Assembly (NCBI GenBank): GCA_016785225.1 | Contig: JAFBJZ010000110.1 | Location: forward strand, 62,001 to 126,000 | DNA: 64,000 nt | Origin: Psettodes erumei | Taxonomy: Eukaryota; Chordata; Actinopteri; Pleuronectiformes; Psettodidae | Reading direction: 5' to 3' | Shown: positions 32,910-43,569 of the stretch, in pieces | How positions within the stretch are numbered: the first letter of the stretch is position 1 | Layout: the number at the start of each line of letters is the position of its first letter | Position numbers and translations under genes: made by a program | Notes under the pieces: generated by a model | What the model was told of the DNA's origin: nothing | Database searches by the model: none | The model's input: only the letters and a program-made list of their open reading frames with translations

Positions 32910-33470
32910 ATTTCTCAGCAGCGTTGCCAGTAGCCAGAGTAGATCTCATCATCTGCCACAGGGGTTGGTGGTGGTGGCCAGTCGTCCTCTTCTCCTACAG
33001 ACTGAGGATGACCACTATGCTGCTCGGGTACAGGGGACATGGGTGTCGAGTCTCCTGTGCATGTCTCTCATCTGTAACCTCTGATTGTCTTCAAACAACC
33101 TGTGCAAAGTCTCCATGACTTCGGGGGGGTTTCTCTAGGAGGCATCCGCTGGGAAGAGACTGGCCCACTTGGGGAGAGGTTATCTGATTCCATGTAATCA
33201 GCCTGATGAGTATATGAATATTGGGCTGCTGCTCCATCCTCTGAATCATACTCCTCGCAATGGCAGTGTGAGAGGCGTTATCCTGACATGTCTCTCCGCA
33301 GATCTCTCCACGCTACTATCGGGCTGCTGTCTCTCTCCCGGCCAGGGGACCTCATAGTCGTCCATCCACGCTGGGGGTCATGTTCTGCGACAAGGCCGAA
33401 CATCTGATGGGCAGGGGGTGCTACGCTGATCCTGGAACATCTTGACTTTATCCCACAGTAACCACACTGG

Positions 33471-33488
33471 ATCCGACTCGAAGGACCA
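33471..33488 (-). other. BEL primer-binding site, tRNA-Tyr type
   Basis: The minus strand reads TGGTCCTTCGAGTCGGAT, complementary to the 3' end of tRNA-Tyr with one mismatch (T for C at position 13). It lies three bases inside the LTR end at 33492, as expected. Confidence 0.65.
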
Positions 33489-33491
33489 ATT

Positions 33492-34139
33492 TGTTCTGGA
33501 GTATATTCTGAGCATTGTATATAACTGGATGGAAACACTTGGTTTGGCCGCCGGGGGCATCAGTTAAAATGCACAAGTCCAGATGAGGTTCCTTTAATTC
33601 CTTTATTGTCGTTCAAGAATATTGAGGCTGTGAGTGTGATGGATGATTATGTGTGTGGATGAAATGTGTGTGAAAGTGTGTATGCAGTAAGTTTCGTTGT
33701 CTGAAAAAGGTGATGGCACAATTAATAAGGCTGGCCTAGGGGAAGAACACACAATGCAATCTTCCTTTGTAGCTGCTCTTGCAGCACTTTATACCAAATC
33801 CAACCAATAGTTTTTTTGTGAAAAACCTGTCTCTATTGCTAGGCTGTCTGCAACAGTTAGACACGGTACTGTTGCAGGCCAGTTGGGAGGTCTTGGTCAC
33901 TGGGGGAGAGGGTTGTGAGGTAATAGTTATCATTTAGTAACCTAGGGAATCAGTCCCAGTTTTATAGGCACCAAGAACATAGTGACCAGTATCTGACTGT
34001 TGAGGGTTTTTTAATGGGTTAGTAAATATGAGTGGGTTGCATGCTCCTTTTGTTACAAGTGTGGTGAGGGTATGGTGGATAACCACAGTAACAGATGTCA
34101 GATATGTTTAGGAGAAATGTACATTGTTGCACGACAACA
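33492..34139 (-). repeat. BEL/Pao 5' LTR
   Basis: The minus-strand 3' end is ...CTCCAGAACA, three bases before the primer site. A TATAAAG lies near 33789-33795 on the same strand. The other edge is set provisionally at TGTTGTCGTGC (34139), the nearest TG start that looks right; it is uncertain by up to 100 bp. Part of it recurs at 12793-12975. Confidence 0.55.
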
Positions 34140-34473
34140 CCACCCTGGGAATTCTCAACCAGAGAATTTTTGTTCGGTGTAAAATATGAGACACACAGGT
34201 TCGTTCTATTCATTGGCCAGAGATGTGGTTCCAAGTATAAAAATATATATTTTATATAAAACCAAAATATATCAAAATCATTATTTCACAATCAAAAAGT
34301 CCTTTAATAATTTAGAAGATCTCTTTTATTCCAAATGATTCAAATAATCAGGAAATCATTTACGTGATACACCAAATAAACAGCTAATTTCATCTTAATT
34401 TATTATGAATTTTAGCAGTAAGAGATTAGCATTAATCAGACAATTTGATTTAGCATGTCCAACGTGCAGAAAT
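34140..34473. other. AT-rich spacer
   Basis: Mixed AT-rich sequence with TATATATTTTATATAAAA near 34241. Might include the outer part of the BEL LTR. No gene seen. Confidence 0.4.
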
Positions 34474-34827
34474 TGTTATGATCCATGTTCTTTTGGTTTC
34501 TGTATTGTTGGTGTGTTTCCCCATCTGATTCCTCACATGCTTTGGATGGTTCTGAGTGTTCCTCTCCTTTTTGAGTTAGGGCTCCCTCTGGTGTTCTTCC
34601 TTCTGGTTAATCACCTTGTTAATTCCCTGCATCTGTGTCTTGTTTGCTTGTCACCTCCCTGTGTATTTATACCCTTTACCTTCGAGTTGCCTGTTGTCAG
34701 AACATGATAGAGTCATTCTGCACCGAGAGTCCTGTATGCCAGTCTGATCGGTTCTCTGAAGATGCCCTTTTCCTGACCACTGTTTCTTGCCTTAGCCCTA
34801 TTTGTATTTGTTTGATTTCTGTGGATT
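34474..34827 (+). mobile_element. Ty3/Gypsy LTR, truncated by a hAT end
   Basis: Starts TGTTATGATCCATGTTCTTT and shares blocks with the LTRs at 10265 (minus) and 21688. It ends at GTGGATTT where the hAT terminus TAGTGGTGGG begins. Its 3' part is not found on the far side of the hAT fragment. Confidence 0.65.
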
Positions 34828-35520
34828 TAGTGGTGGGCAAGTGAAGCCTCATGACGCACTGAGGCTTTCCTAACAATTGTGCCGAAAAACATTCAAAGCT
34901 TCGAGACTTCAGTGACGCACTGGCACTGTTTCAATCCCATGACAGTGTTTTGTTCATTCATACCAACTAATGATTATATCGTCATTACAATAAAATATGC
35001 AGATGCTCTCCCCCATACTCAAACATGTTCCAGATTAACCCAACGAATAAATGCAAATTATATTAAGGGTTAAATGTTGGTTAAGGGTTTATTTAAAGCT
35101 TTGAGCTTTATTTAAAAACTGTACTAGGATTAGAGATCCTTCCTACTTTACAAATGATCATGGTGTTTGAATTCAGAAACATTATTTTTTGTGAAGTGTT
35201 TTTAAGGAAAACCTTTAAAGATAATGGTTTTTCATTTGGGGACTTGTATGGTTGATTTGGAATGATAATTCACAGAAGCAGACAAGTTATTTGTCTTCAC
35301 AGGTTTTTATTGAGAAATATAATTTTTTTTTCTACTGTCTCAAGTTTCAGTCGGCTCCTCTTCTGGCTGAGCAGCTCCCCAGCTTTGGAAAATATCCTTT
35401 CACAGGGAATGGATGATGCTGGGATACTGGGAAACTTGCCAAAATACTCTCACTCTCACTCTCCAAATCTCTATTTCCTCATAACCCCATTTTGAAACAT
35501 AATGATGCATTTTATATAGC
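34828..35520 (-). mobile_element. hAT transposon 3' fragment
   Basis: The end TAGTGGTGGGCAAGTGAAGC at 34828 is a hAT-like terminus. About 470 bp further in lies the transposase C-terminus on the minus strand. The rest of the element is absent, so the outer boundary near 35520 is approximate. Confidence 0.6.
35297..35480 (-). pseudogene. hAT transposase C-terminal dimerisation domain
   Basis: The minus-strand frame ending with TGA at 35297-35299 encodes PASSIPCERIFSKAGELLS, then QKRSRLKLETVE, then IIFLNKNL. This is the hATC motif (P-A-S-S-x-P-x-E-R-x-F-S-x-A-G) that dimerises hAT transposases. About 58 codons are open in this frame. The catalytic and BED parts are missing. Confidence 0.8.
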
Positions 35521-36569
35521 TGGTATGGCACCAAACCACTCAAATCTGTCAAACCTGTCAAGCTGTCATTGGCTCAGAATGCATTGAAAACAAAGCCAAT
35601 TATAACAAGATCTTTCAAGAAATAACAGTGTATATACAGTACAGTAATAGTTCACCTGCTTAGCACAAATTTCAGTGGTTTCTGTTGATGTTTACAAAGG
35701 ACACTATAGTATGGTAATAGCTGAAATTCACCTGCTAAAGAAATAGTAATTATGTTTGGAGCATGTGCCTCATTAAATATGTTCACATTTTTACAGTAAC
35801 TTCAAATGCTAAAAATCACTATCATCATGCTTAGCTTCACACACACACACACACACACACACAATTGCACTAAGTCATTATAGTACAACAACTCAGATTA
35901 CCTTGGGCAAACTAAATCACACCTGCTGTATAGTGGTTCAGAATGAAAATGGTATTTCCAATCTTTAGCTGATTAGCATTAAGTTGAAGTAAGCCATCAA
36001 GGTCAGGGAATTGGGGGGAGAAAAAAATACTTATTAATTTTAGTATTACAAATGTAAGGTGAGAGAGGACCCAGAAGAAGCACACCGCACCACAAGTACA
36101 GTTTCCATCAGGCCTTTACTGATGATCAGCAGGAAAACAGCAATAAACACGTTAAGGATTACAGTTCAGGCAGGAGCTCTGGCAAACCCTCTTCAAAGCT
36201 GAACACCAAACAATCTCAGAGACAGATAGGGCAAAAACGAACTTAGCAACTGGGGACGAAAGGCTGAGACATTTACTGGGGTAGGCAGGTAGGGAGCTGC
36301 AAAAGTAGAGCAATGGAAAAAAATACAGGCAAGTGAATGGTAAAATGTGGGATAGACTGTGACAACAAATTGAAAAAATATGGATTACATAGTGGTTTCA
36401 TTTTAAAGTATATATAATTTAAAAGTACAGTTATCCCTGTAACCTAAACAGGATCACTGCAGCTTGCGTTACCAAATGCATTTGTGTATTTGAATAACTG
36501 AGAAAATTTACTATTTAAATGGTTAATCCAAGAAGCACGGAGTTAAAAACACTGAGTGACCAACCAATG
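35521..36569. other. Non-coding stretch with CA microsatellite and LTR-like segment
   Basis: (CA)n at about 35838-35863. 36055-36310 on the minus strand looks like the downstream half of a Gypsy-type LTR and shares short blocks (ACTGTACTTGTGG, GGTGTG-CTTCT) with 43110-43160. No gene seen. Confidence 0.4.
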
Positions 36570-36919
36570 TGTGATGGTCTGGGCTGTTGTTGCGTTTCTG
36601 CTTTCCACCTCCTCTTTGTTTCTTTTCTGTTTCAGATTGTGGCAGGAGGCGTGGCTGGCCTCCCAGACTCAGGTGAGACACATCTGTCAAGCGTCACCAG
36701 TAATCACCCTGCCTCTGCTTAGTCATGACTTTGACTCTGCCAGGTGATTTCCGTCCTGTCCCGTGTGTGCTTTGCCCTGTTACCAGCTATCTCAAGACTG
36801 TTGCCAGCCTGCCTCCTGCCTTCACTGTCTGCTTATGTCCATTTTTTGTGAACCTTTTTGCCTACCAAACCATTGTCTCTGCTCTTCTGCACTTCGTGGT
36901 CCAAACCCCAGCTGTAACA
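36570..36919 (+). repeat. Gypsy element 2, 5' LTR
   Basis: 350 bp, TGTGATGGTCTGGG...GCTGTAACA. The gag ATG follows 16 bases later, leaving no room for a standard tRNA primer site plus leader. The boundary is supported by the TG...CA ends and the gag position. Confidence 0.65.
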
Positions 36920-36935
36920 GAATCTTCTGGGCAAG

Positions 36936-37991
36936 ATGGACCCTGCAGAGACTGAACAATTGAAACACGCCTTGTCGTCTCAGGGTGCACTTGTTGATCA
37001 ACACAATGCCACACTAAGAAGAGTCATGGAGGCTCTTCAGCAGCTCACTACCAGTGTGACACAGCTTGATGGTCGGCTGGACCACGTGGCAACCCAACTC
37101 CAGCCTCACCACCAGTAGGTAGGTAGTGGTAGTTCTCCACCTCCACTGCCTGCTGCTCCACCTGGTCCTCCGTCTCTCCTGCCCTGCGAGCCTTTCATCC
37201 CAATCCCTGCCAGGTATACCGGTGACCTAGAGATGTGCTCTCAGCTTCTACACCAGCGCTCACTAGTTTTCTGTCAGCAACCAACTACTGACGCTACAGA
37301 CCAATCTGCAAATTATTATGAGTCTCTGTGCTGATAAAGCCTTCACCACAACACAATACAAAAACACAACAACACAATCCCGCTTTTTGTTCCAATTTCC
37401 AAGCATTCACTTTGGCAATGCGAGTGTGAGTTTTTCATCATCCCATCAAGGGTAAAGAAGCAGTCAGCCAGTTATTGTCGTTAAACCAGGGCAGAAATTC
37501 AGTTTCACAGTATGCACTTGATTTCTGCAGTTTAGCTGCTGAGTGTGGGTGGGATCAAGCAAACTTTGCAGGGAGTATTTCTAAAGGGGTTGTCGGATGA
37601 AATAAAGGGTGAGCTAGCTGCTAGGGATGAAACTATGACCCTAGAAAAACTCATCAAGTTAGCCACCCGACTGGACAATAAACTCAGGGAAAGACGAAGG
37701 GAGAAGGCTGAGGGGCGGAGATCCAGATTCTCCTCCCCTACCTCCAGTCCTCACCAGCAGGTTTCAACCTCCTCAAGAGCCTCCAGTGGTCACCCAGAGG
37801 AAGCTGCACAACCACCGGCCAACGCTAAGGAGCCCATGCAGCTAGGACAAGCCAGACTGACTCTAGCGGAGAGACAACGTCGTTACCACCTTGGTTTGTG
37901 CTTCTGCTGTGGCCAGGAAGGACATCCCCAGGCTAAGTGTCTCATTTGGCCAAAAAGGGCAGGCTCATCAGCCAGCAGGGGGTGCTGGTGA
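36936..37991 (+). pseudogene. Gypsy element 2 gag
   Basis: Starts MDPAETEQLKHALSSQGALV, the start typical of fish chromodomain-Gypsy gag proteins, and stops after 60 codons. Capsid sequence continues in shifted frames: EAVSQLLSLNQGRNSVSQYA, DFCSLAAECGW, then GLSDEIKGELAARDETMTLE and LIKLATRLDNKLRERRRE. Near 37897 there is a CCHC knuckle (CFCCGQEGHPQAKC). A ~250-bp stretch (37270-37440) is too scrambled to read. It forms the virus-like particle in relatives. Non-functional. Confidence 0.8.
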
Positions 37992-38089
37992 GCCATACTT
38001 CCCTACCCTCTACCCCCTCCAAAAAGCAAAAGGATCCAGGTCCAAGGAATACGGCGCTGGTTACATGAAAGCTTGCCCATTCAAGTTCT

Positions 38090-39110
38090 GATGGTGCAGA
38101 TGACAGTTTCATTGATGAACTTGTTAGGCAGGCTAATATTCACACCATAGCTCTTTTAGAACCCAATGAGGTCCTAGCTCTTGATGGAAAGCATTTAGCC
38201 AGAGTTACCCATCATACTAAACCTATTTCCCTTACTCTCTCTGGTAATCACCATGAGCAGATACAACTTTACGTAATCCCCTCTCCCAGTCCCCTGTTGT
38301 AGTAGGGCTACCTTGGCTTAAGAAACACAGTCCACTTACTGACTGGTCAGCTGGTTCTGTAGTTAACTGGAGTGTTTTTTTGCCATGCCAACTGTCTTTG
38401 TTAAGCCATACCCACCAGTGTTTCCACCTCTCAGAGCCCCCCAGAGGAGACTGTCAAGTCAAGGCACTCACATTACCCCACATAGACCTTATGACTGTGC
38501 AATTGACCTGCTCCCTGGGGCTTCTCTCCCATCAAAGAAGCTCTAAACTCTCCAAGCCTGAGAAGGAAGCCATGGAGGCATACATCCAGGCCTCCCTGCC
38601 TACTGGCCTCATTCGGCCCTCGTCTCCCCTGGGGGCTAGGTTGTTCTTTGTTGAAGAAGGATGGGACCATGCGCACGTGCATCAATTACACAGGTTTGAA
38701 CAAAATCACAATACAGAATTAGAAGTATAGTAGAAGTATCCCCTACAACTGATTGACTCAGCTTTCGCCCCCCTCCATGACTCTGATTTTCACCAAACTG
38801 GACTTGAAAAATGCATACCACTTGGTGAGAATTAGGGAGGGAGATGAGTGGAAGACTGCTTTTAATACTCACCTTGGTTGCTTTGAGTATCAGGTAAGGC
38901 CTTAATGCACCAGCTGTGTTCCAGGCCTTGATCAGTGATGTTCTTCGAGATATGTTGAATAGATTTGTTTTTATCTTGATGATATTTTGATTTTCTCTAA
39001 GAGTACAAAGGAACATGTGTTGCATGTCAGAACTGTGTTGCAGAGGTTAATGGAGAACAACCTTTATGTTAAAGCAGAAAAATGTGAGTTCAGTGTTTTC
39101 TATTGTTTTG
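38090..39110 (+). pseudogene. Gypsy element 2 protease and RT (first part)
   Basis: Protease: DGADDSFIDEL near 38094 (family motif DSGA, here with one residue fewer), then LDGKHLARVTHHTKPISLTL. RT: LSKPEKEAMEAYIQASLPTG, LIRPSSPLGA, then FTKLDLKNAYHLVRIREGDE (first catalytic Asp) near 38790, and WKTAFNTHLGCFEYQV. The block that should hold the YLDD box reads FVFILMIF near 38965. Stops and frameshifts in every segment. It is cut near 39110 by a LINE tail. Confidence 0.75.
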
Positions 39111-39119
39111 TACCTACAG

Positions 39120-39754
39120 ATGTTGGAGATCTTGTATCAGTCTGATGTCGCCAGAACCATTTTCTTTGCCGCTGTGTGTTGGGGCAGCAGCATCATCAAA
39201 ATAAAATCATCAAGAAGGCTGGCTATGTACTTGGTCTCAGGCTGGACTCTTTTGAGACCATGGTGGAGAGGAGAATGCTGAATAAACTGCTGTCCATCAT
39301 GGACAATGATGAGCACCCTTTCCATCACACAGTACACAGACAGCTGAGTACCTTCTCACACAGGCTGCTCCAGCTCCGCTGTTGAAAGGACATACAGGAA
39401 GTCTTTCCTGCCACATGCCATCACACTCTACAACAGCAACTAAACTAACCATATGCACCTTACGCTTTTCCTATGCACACTGTTAAGTGCACCTTACCTG
39501 TTCACTGTACCTTATATTTATTTGCACTATAATAAATACCACTTTTGTACATTCTTGAAAGACATGGTTATATTTTAGATTCATGTATATATTTCTTTTA
39601 GACTTGTGTATATATTTCAGATTTATGTATATTGCTTTTATAGGCTGTCTCTTTTTATCTCTTAGTGCTGTTATTGTCTGTTGTTGTCTCTGTGTGTCTC
39701 TTTGTGTAATGCTGCTGCTACACTAAAATTTCCAAACTTGGGATCAATAAAGTA

Positions 39755-39798
<44 letters not shown>
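39120..39798 (+). mobile_element. LINE 3' end inserted in Gypsy RT
   Basis: An open segment (39122-39385) encodes LEILYQSDVARTIFFAAVCW, GYVLGLRLDSFETMVERRML and NKLLSIMDNDEHPFHHTVHR, the C-terminal part of a fish CR1/Rex-type ORF2, followed by a ~400-bp 3' UTR. It ends in GGGATCAATAAAGTATATC plus a (TCTA)n tail (39755-39798). Gypsy RT coding resumes right after the tail (VSFLGFIVER). 5'-truncated, as usual. Confidence 0.75.
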
Positions 39799-39799
<1 letters not shown>

Positions 39800-41538
39800 G
39801 TGTCCTTCCTGGGTTTTATCGTTGAACGATGCCAACCCAGCCAAAGTCAAGGCTGTCGGAGTGGTCAGTCCCAACCACTCGGAAACACCTTCAGAGGTTC
39901 TTGGGGTTTGCCAACTTCTACAGACAATTTATTAAGAACTATAGCAGGTTGGCAGCCCCACTCACTTAGATGACTTCAACAAAGAAGGCTTTTGTGTGGT
40001 CCTCAGCAGCACAGGCTACATTTAATACCCTCAAGGAAAAGTTCTCTAGTGCACCCTGATCCAGATCTGCAGTTCATCGTGGAAGTCGACGCCTCGGACT
40101 CAGGAGTGGGTGCTCTACTCTCCCAGTGATCTCCAGTTGACCACAAACTCCACCCCTGCGCCCTTTTCTCCAGACACCTGTCTCCTGCTGAGCAAAATTA
40201 CGATGTGGGAAACCTGGAGCTGCTTGCAGATGTGTTGGCCCTGCAGGAGTGGAAACACCTGCTCGAGGGTGCACTACACCCATTCATTGTTTGAACTGAT
40301 CATAAGAACCTTGCATATTTACACTATGCTTGTAGGCTGAACCCTCGTCAGGCAAGGTGGGCACTTTTCCTGGGGAGATTCAATTTCACCCTTACCTACT
40401 GCCCTGGTTCCTGAAACACCAAGCCTGATGCCTTGTCCCACCAGTTCTCATCCCCAGTCAAGGAGGCCCCTGTGGAGACAATCATCCCATCCTCCTATGT
40501 GGTTGGAGCAGCCAGGTGGGAGATCAAGCAGGAAGTTCAAGATGCCCTCCAGAGGCCTACTGTTCCTGAGCACTACGCAAGAGATCAGTTCTTTGCCCCC
40601 CCCCTCTCAAGTGAGGTCATTGGTGCTCCAGTGGTGTCATTCGTCCAAGTTGGCCTGCCATCCTGGTTACCATAGGACCCTAGCTCTGCTTCAGCAGAGA
40701 TTCTGGTGGCCATCCATGTCTGCTGAGAGTTTGTCTCAGCCTGTTCTGTCTGTGCTCGCAGCGAGTCATCTTGCTGCGCTCCAGCTGGTCTCCTCCATCC
40801 CTTGCCCATACCGCATCACCTGTGGTTGCACGTTGCTGTGGATTTTGTTAGAGGCTTGTCCCCATCGGATGGAAATACAGTCATACTAAGTACTAAGTAC
40901 ATACTAATACTAAGTCCGTCCATTTTGTACCTCTGCCTAATCTTCCCTCAGCCTTAGAACCTGCTAACCTTCTCGTGCTCCATTTTATCCCCCTCCATGG
41001 TATCCCCCAGGACATGTTTCTGACCGGGTCCCCAGTTTGCCTCCCAAGTCTGGAAAGCATTCTGTCAAGCTCTAGGGGCTTCGGCCAGCCTCTCTTCCGG
41101 TTACCACCCACAGACCAATGGCCTGACAGAGCGGGCTTAGGGGCAGCCCTACAATATATGGCTTCTCGTCTCCCAGCCTCTTGGTCCACTCACCTGCCTT
41201 GGGTTGACTACGCCCACAACTCCCTGGTCAGCACTGCCACAGGGATGTCCCCCTTCATGGTCTCCCAGGGGTATCAACCTCTTATTTCCAAGCCAGGAGT
41301 CCAAATTTGCAGTCCCCTCAGTCCAGGCCCATCTACGCTGTGCCCGCCGAGTCTGGCGAGAAGCCTGAGCAGCTTTGACACGGACAGCAACTCGGAACTA
41401 GCGAATGGTGGATTGACATCGGACCCCTGCTCCTCATTACCAGGTTGGGCATGGGATTTGGCTCTTGTCATGTGACTGCCCTCTTCAAACTGATTCATGC
41501 AAGCTAGCTCCCAGGTACATCGGGCCATATGTCATTGA
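39799..41538 (+). pseudogene. Gypsy element 2 RT end, RNase H and integrase
   Basis: Recognisable blocks in order: FLGFIVER and FANFYRQFIKNYSRLAAPLT (RT connection); VEVDASDSGVGALLSQ (RNase H first Asp); FSRHLSPAEQNYDVGNLELL; WKHLLEGA; DHKNLAYLHYACRLNPRQAR; then integrase HPGYHRTLALLQQRFWWPSM (zinc-binding region), AVDFVRGL-like core start near 40840, LPWVDYAHNSLVSTATGMSP, and RYIGPYVIE at the end. Many stops and frameshifts; the central integrase core is compressed. No chromodomain remains because the element ends here. Confidence 0.75.
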
Positions 41539-42012
41539 ATTGAATAATTATTAGAATAATCATTCTTAATTATTAAATAATTGGATCTAATACATTAGAT
41601 CACCTCGGGGCACCACCCTTGTTACAAGGGAAAGATAGCCAATTTATTAAATCAATCTCATAACTAGTACTAAATTCTCAATTTGGAACTCTGATTAATA
41701 ATTAATTTAATAACTAGAACCAAAATTACCAGATTATTAACTAGTTTAGGTAGAAGGAATTTGGAGTTCTTGACCGTGTAGAGGTTGGCGGAATTCACTC
41801 TTGTGCAACATTAAACAGACAACAGGTATGTTTAATAATCATGTATTAACAAGATTAAAAGAAAAGGAAACATACAATCTAGCTACAGTGTACTTTCTAC
41901 AGGCGTGTGTGTGTGTGTGTGTGTGTGTGTGTCTGGGTGTGTCAAAATGGTTGCTGAGGCCTGGAGGCCCTGAACAAAGAAGATCTGTGGAGGCACTCAG
42001 AACATGTGCTGG

Positions 42013-42043
<31 letters not shown>

Positions 42044-42587
42044 TTTCATGAGGTGCCAGGTTAGAGGAAGGATGGTTAGTTAGCATGCAAGTGTAACCTA
42101 ACTACATCTACTTAACAATGTGGCAGAGCCAACTATACAATAACCTGTCTACCAAACTGATCACAACACTCAGTAAACAAAAATACATCAAATCACAGTC
42201 CTTGATTTATCTTTAGCTTAGCTTATCTTAGCTTGACTAGGCCTACCTCAGATGGCCAGCTGCAGCTGCACAGCTGGGGGTCCCTGGAGAGTGGTTCCAG
42301 GGTGGAGTTGGAAGAGTTGTTGAAGAGGAGTAGTTGCAAGAGAAGAGAAGAGAGAGAAGAGAGTGAATAAAGGCTGAGCACAGCCTTTATATGACTTGAT
42401 GACCTCAGAGGTCACATGCCACAGTCATCCAGTGGTGGCTGCTGGATCGGATTTCACACCTGGAAGGTTGTGGGACTCTAAGGTTCCAGTGCTTTCCTTT
42501 GTCTCCAAGACAAAGAAAGCCATGTGGTTGAAACTTGGTTATGCGTGGTGAGCCTCCATTGCTCACCACCAGGTTCAGGTCCCAACA
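41535..42587 (-). mobile_element. Retroviral-like solo LTR A
   Basis: The minus strand starts TGTTGGGACCTGAACC at 42587 and has TATAAAG near 42391 and a TTTATTCAC-type signal just downstream. It ends in AT-rich sequence joined to Gypsy integrase at about 41538. It shares GGGGCACCACCCT and the following block with LTR B at 43725. Two (GT)n runs lie inside (about 41903-41932 and 42018-42043). No target duplication found; the inner edge is uncertain by ~10 bp. Confidence 0.55.
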
Positions 42588-43569
42588 CTTTTTAGGTTTA
42601 GTTTTTTCTTGTTGTAATATACTGGATATGAATTACTTCTCATGTATGTGACTGAAATACACTGAAGTAATTGATACTGAAAAATGTGCTTTGCAATCCT
42701 GTGTGTATGACAAATTAAATAACTTGGAATTAGTGAATTAATGTATTACTTTATATCAAAAACATGACTGTTTCTCAGTTGATTTTTAAGATTGATTAAG
42801 ATATGACAGCATTGCATGGTTTCAAAGCATGTACTCGAAATCACCACTGCAACAGTATGTCTTTCTTATATTTCTTTTTCTCTGCTGCTGTAACATGTGA
42901 ATTTCCCCGCTGTGGGATTAATAAAGTTAATCTAATCTAATCTAATCTAACACCTTGTCCCATGTCATCCAGGTTTTCCAAAGTAGTTGCAGTTGCTCGG
43001 AGACCAAAAACATGAATGGCCAGATGGTAGCGGTTTGGTGCACTGTGGGATCTAATAACTGAATTAGGTTTTATATTTCAATAATGTACATTCACTAAAT
43101 ATGTAATGGGTAAATGTAAACCCAAAAAGAGTACACCAGAGCACAGGTACAGTTTTAACCAATTTTAACCAGCAACAGCAAATGAGTCCAGAGTTAAGTG
43201 CTGGAATGTCTCGCATGGGGAGCATGACCAGGCAAAGAGTGAAAGATTGGGCTCGGTATATATAGGGCTGAGTTGGGAATGGATGCAGGTGTGGGTCAAG
43301 GTGATTGGAGGGAGCAGGTGAAGAGGGAGTGCCCGCCAGGTAGAGGAGGCAGAAGTTGATCAGTGGAAATTTACTGGTAGGTGAACTAAAGGGATGAAGC
43401 TTTACAAAATGTGTATAAGATGACTGCATTAAATTATATAATGCTATTTGTGTTTAAAAATATCCATGTATGCCTTTTATTGTAAGAAAAGCAGGTGTAC
43501 TGGGAATTTACAGAGAACAACATTCTTTGTATTTTATGTGTTGTGCACAGGTAGGGCAAGGATTGGTTC
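42588..43569. other. Non-coding stretch with LINE tail and LTR-like segment
   Basis: 42895-42950 has GTGGGATTAATAAAGTTAAT plus a (CTAAT)n tail, a LINE 3' end. 43080-43400 on the minus strand, with TATATATA near 43255, looks like part of a Gypsy-type LTR. No gene seen. Confidence 0.4.

Larger units (their letters stand above)
17690..34139 (-). mobile_element. Decayed BEL/Pao LTR retrotransposon split by an ERV
   Basis: Minus-strand order is LTR (34139-33492), primer site (33488-33471), gag (32909-32229), zinc knuckles plus protease (32283-31135), reverse transcriptase (31169-30039), then the ERV (30038-18978), then integrase (18976-17810). The RT C-terminus and RNase H region are missing at the ERV junction. 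The expected 3' LTR is not directly downstream; the tandem array at 14860-17663 lies there and an LTR fragment occurs at 12793. Confidence 0.8.
36570..41538 (+). mobile_element. Decayed Ty3/Gypsy element 2
   Basis: Plus-strand order: LTR (36570-36919), gag (36936-37991), protease (about 38090-38310), RT (38380-39110), LINE insertion (39120-39798), rest of RT and RNase H (39799-40440), integrase (40560-41538). Coding parts are heavily frameshifted. The 3' end is lost where a minus-strand retroviral-like LTR begins. Confidence 0.85.
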
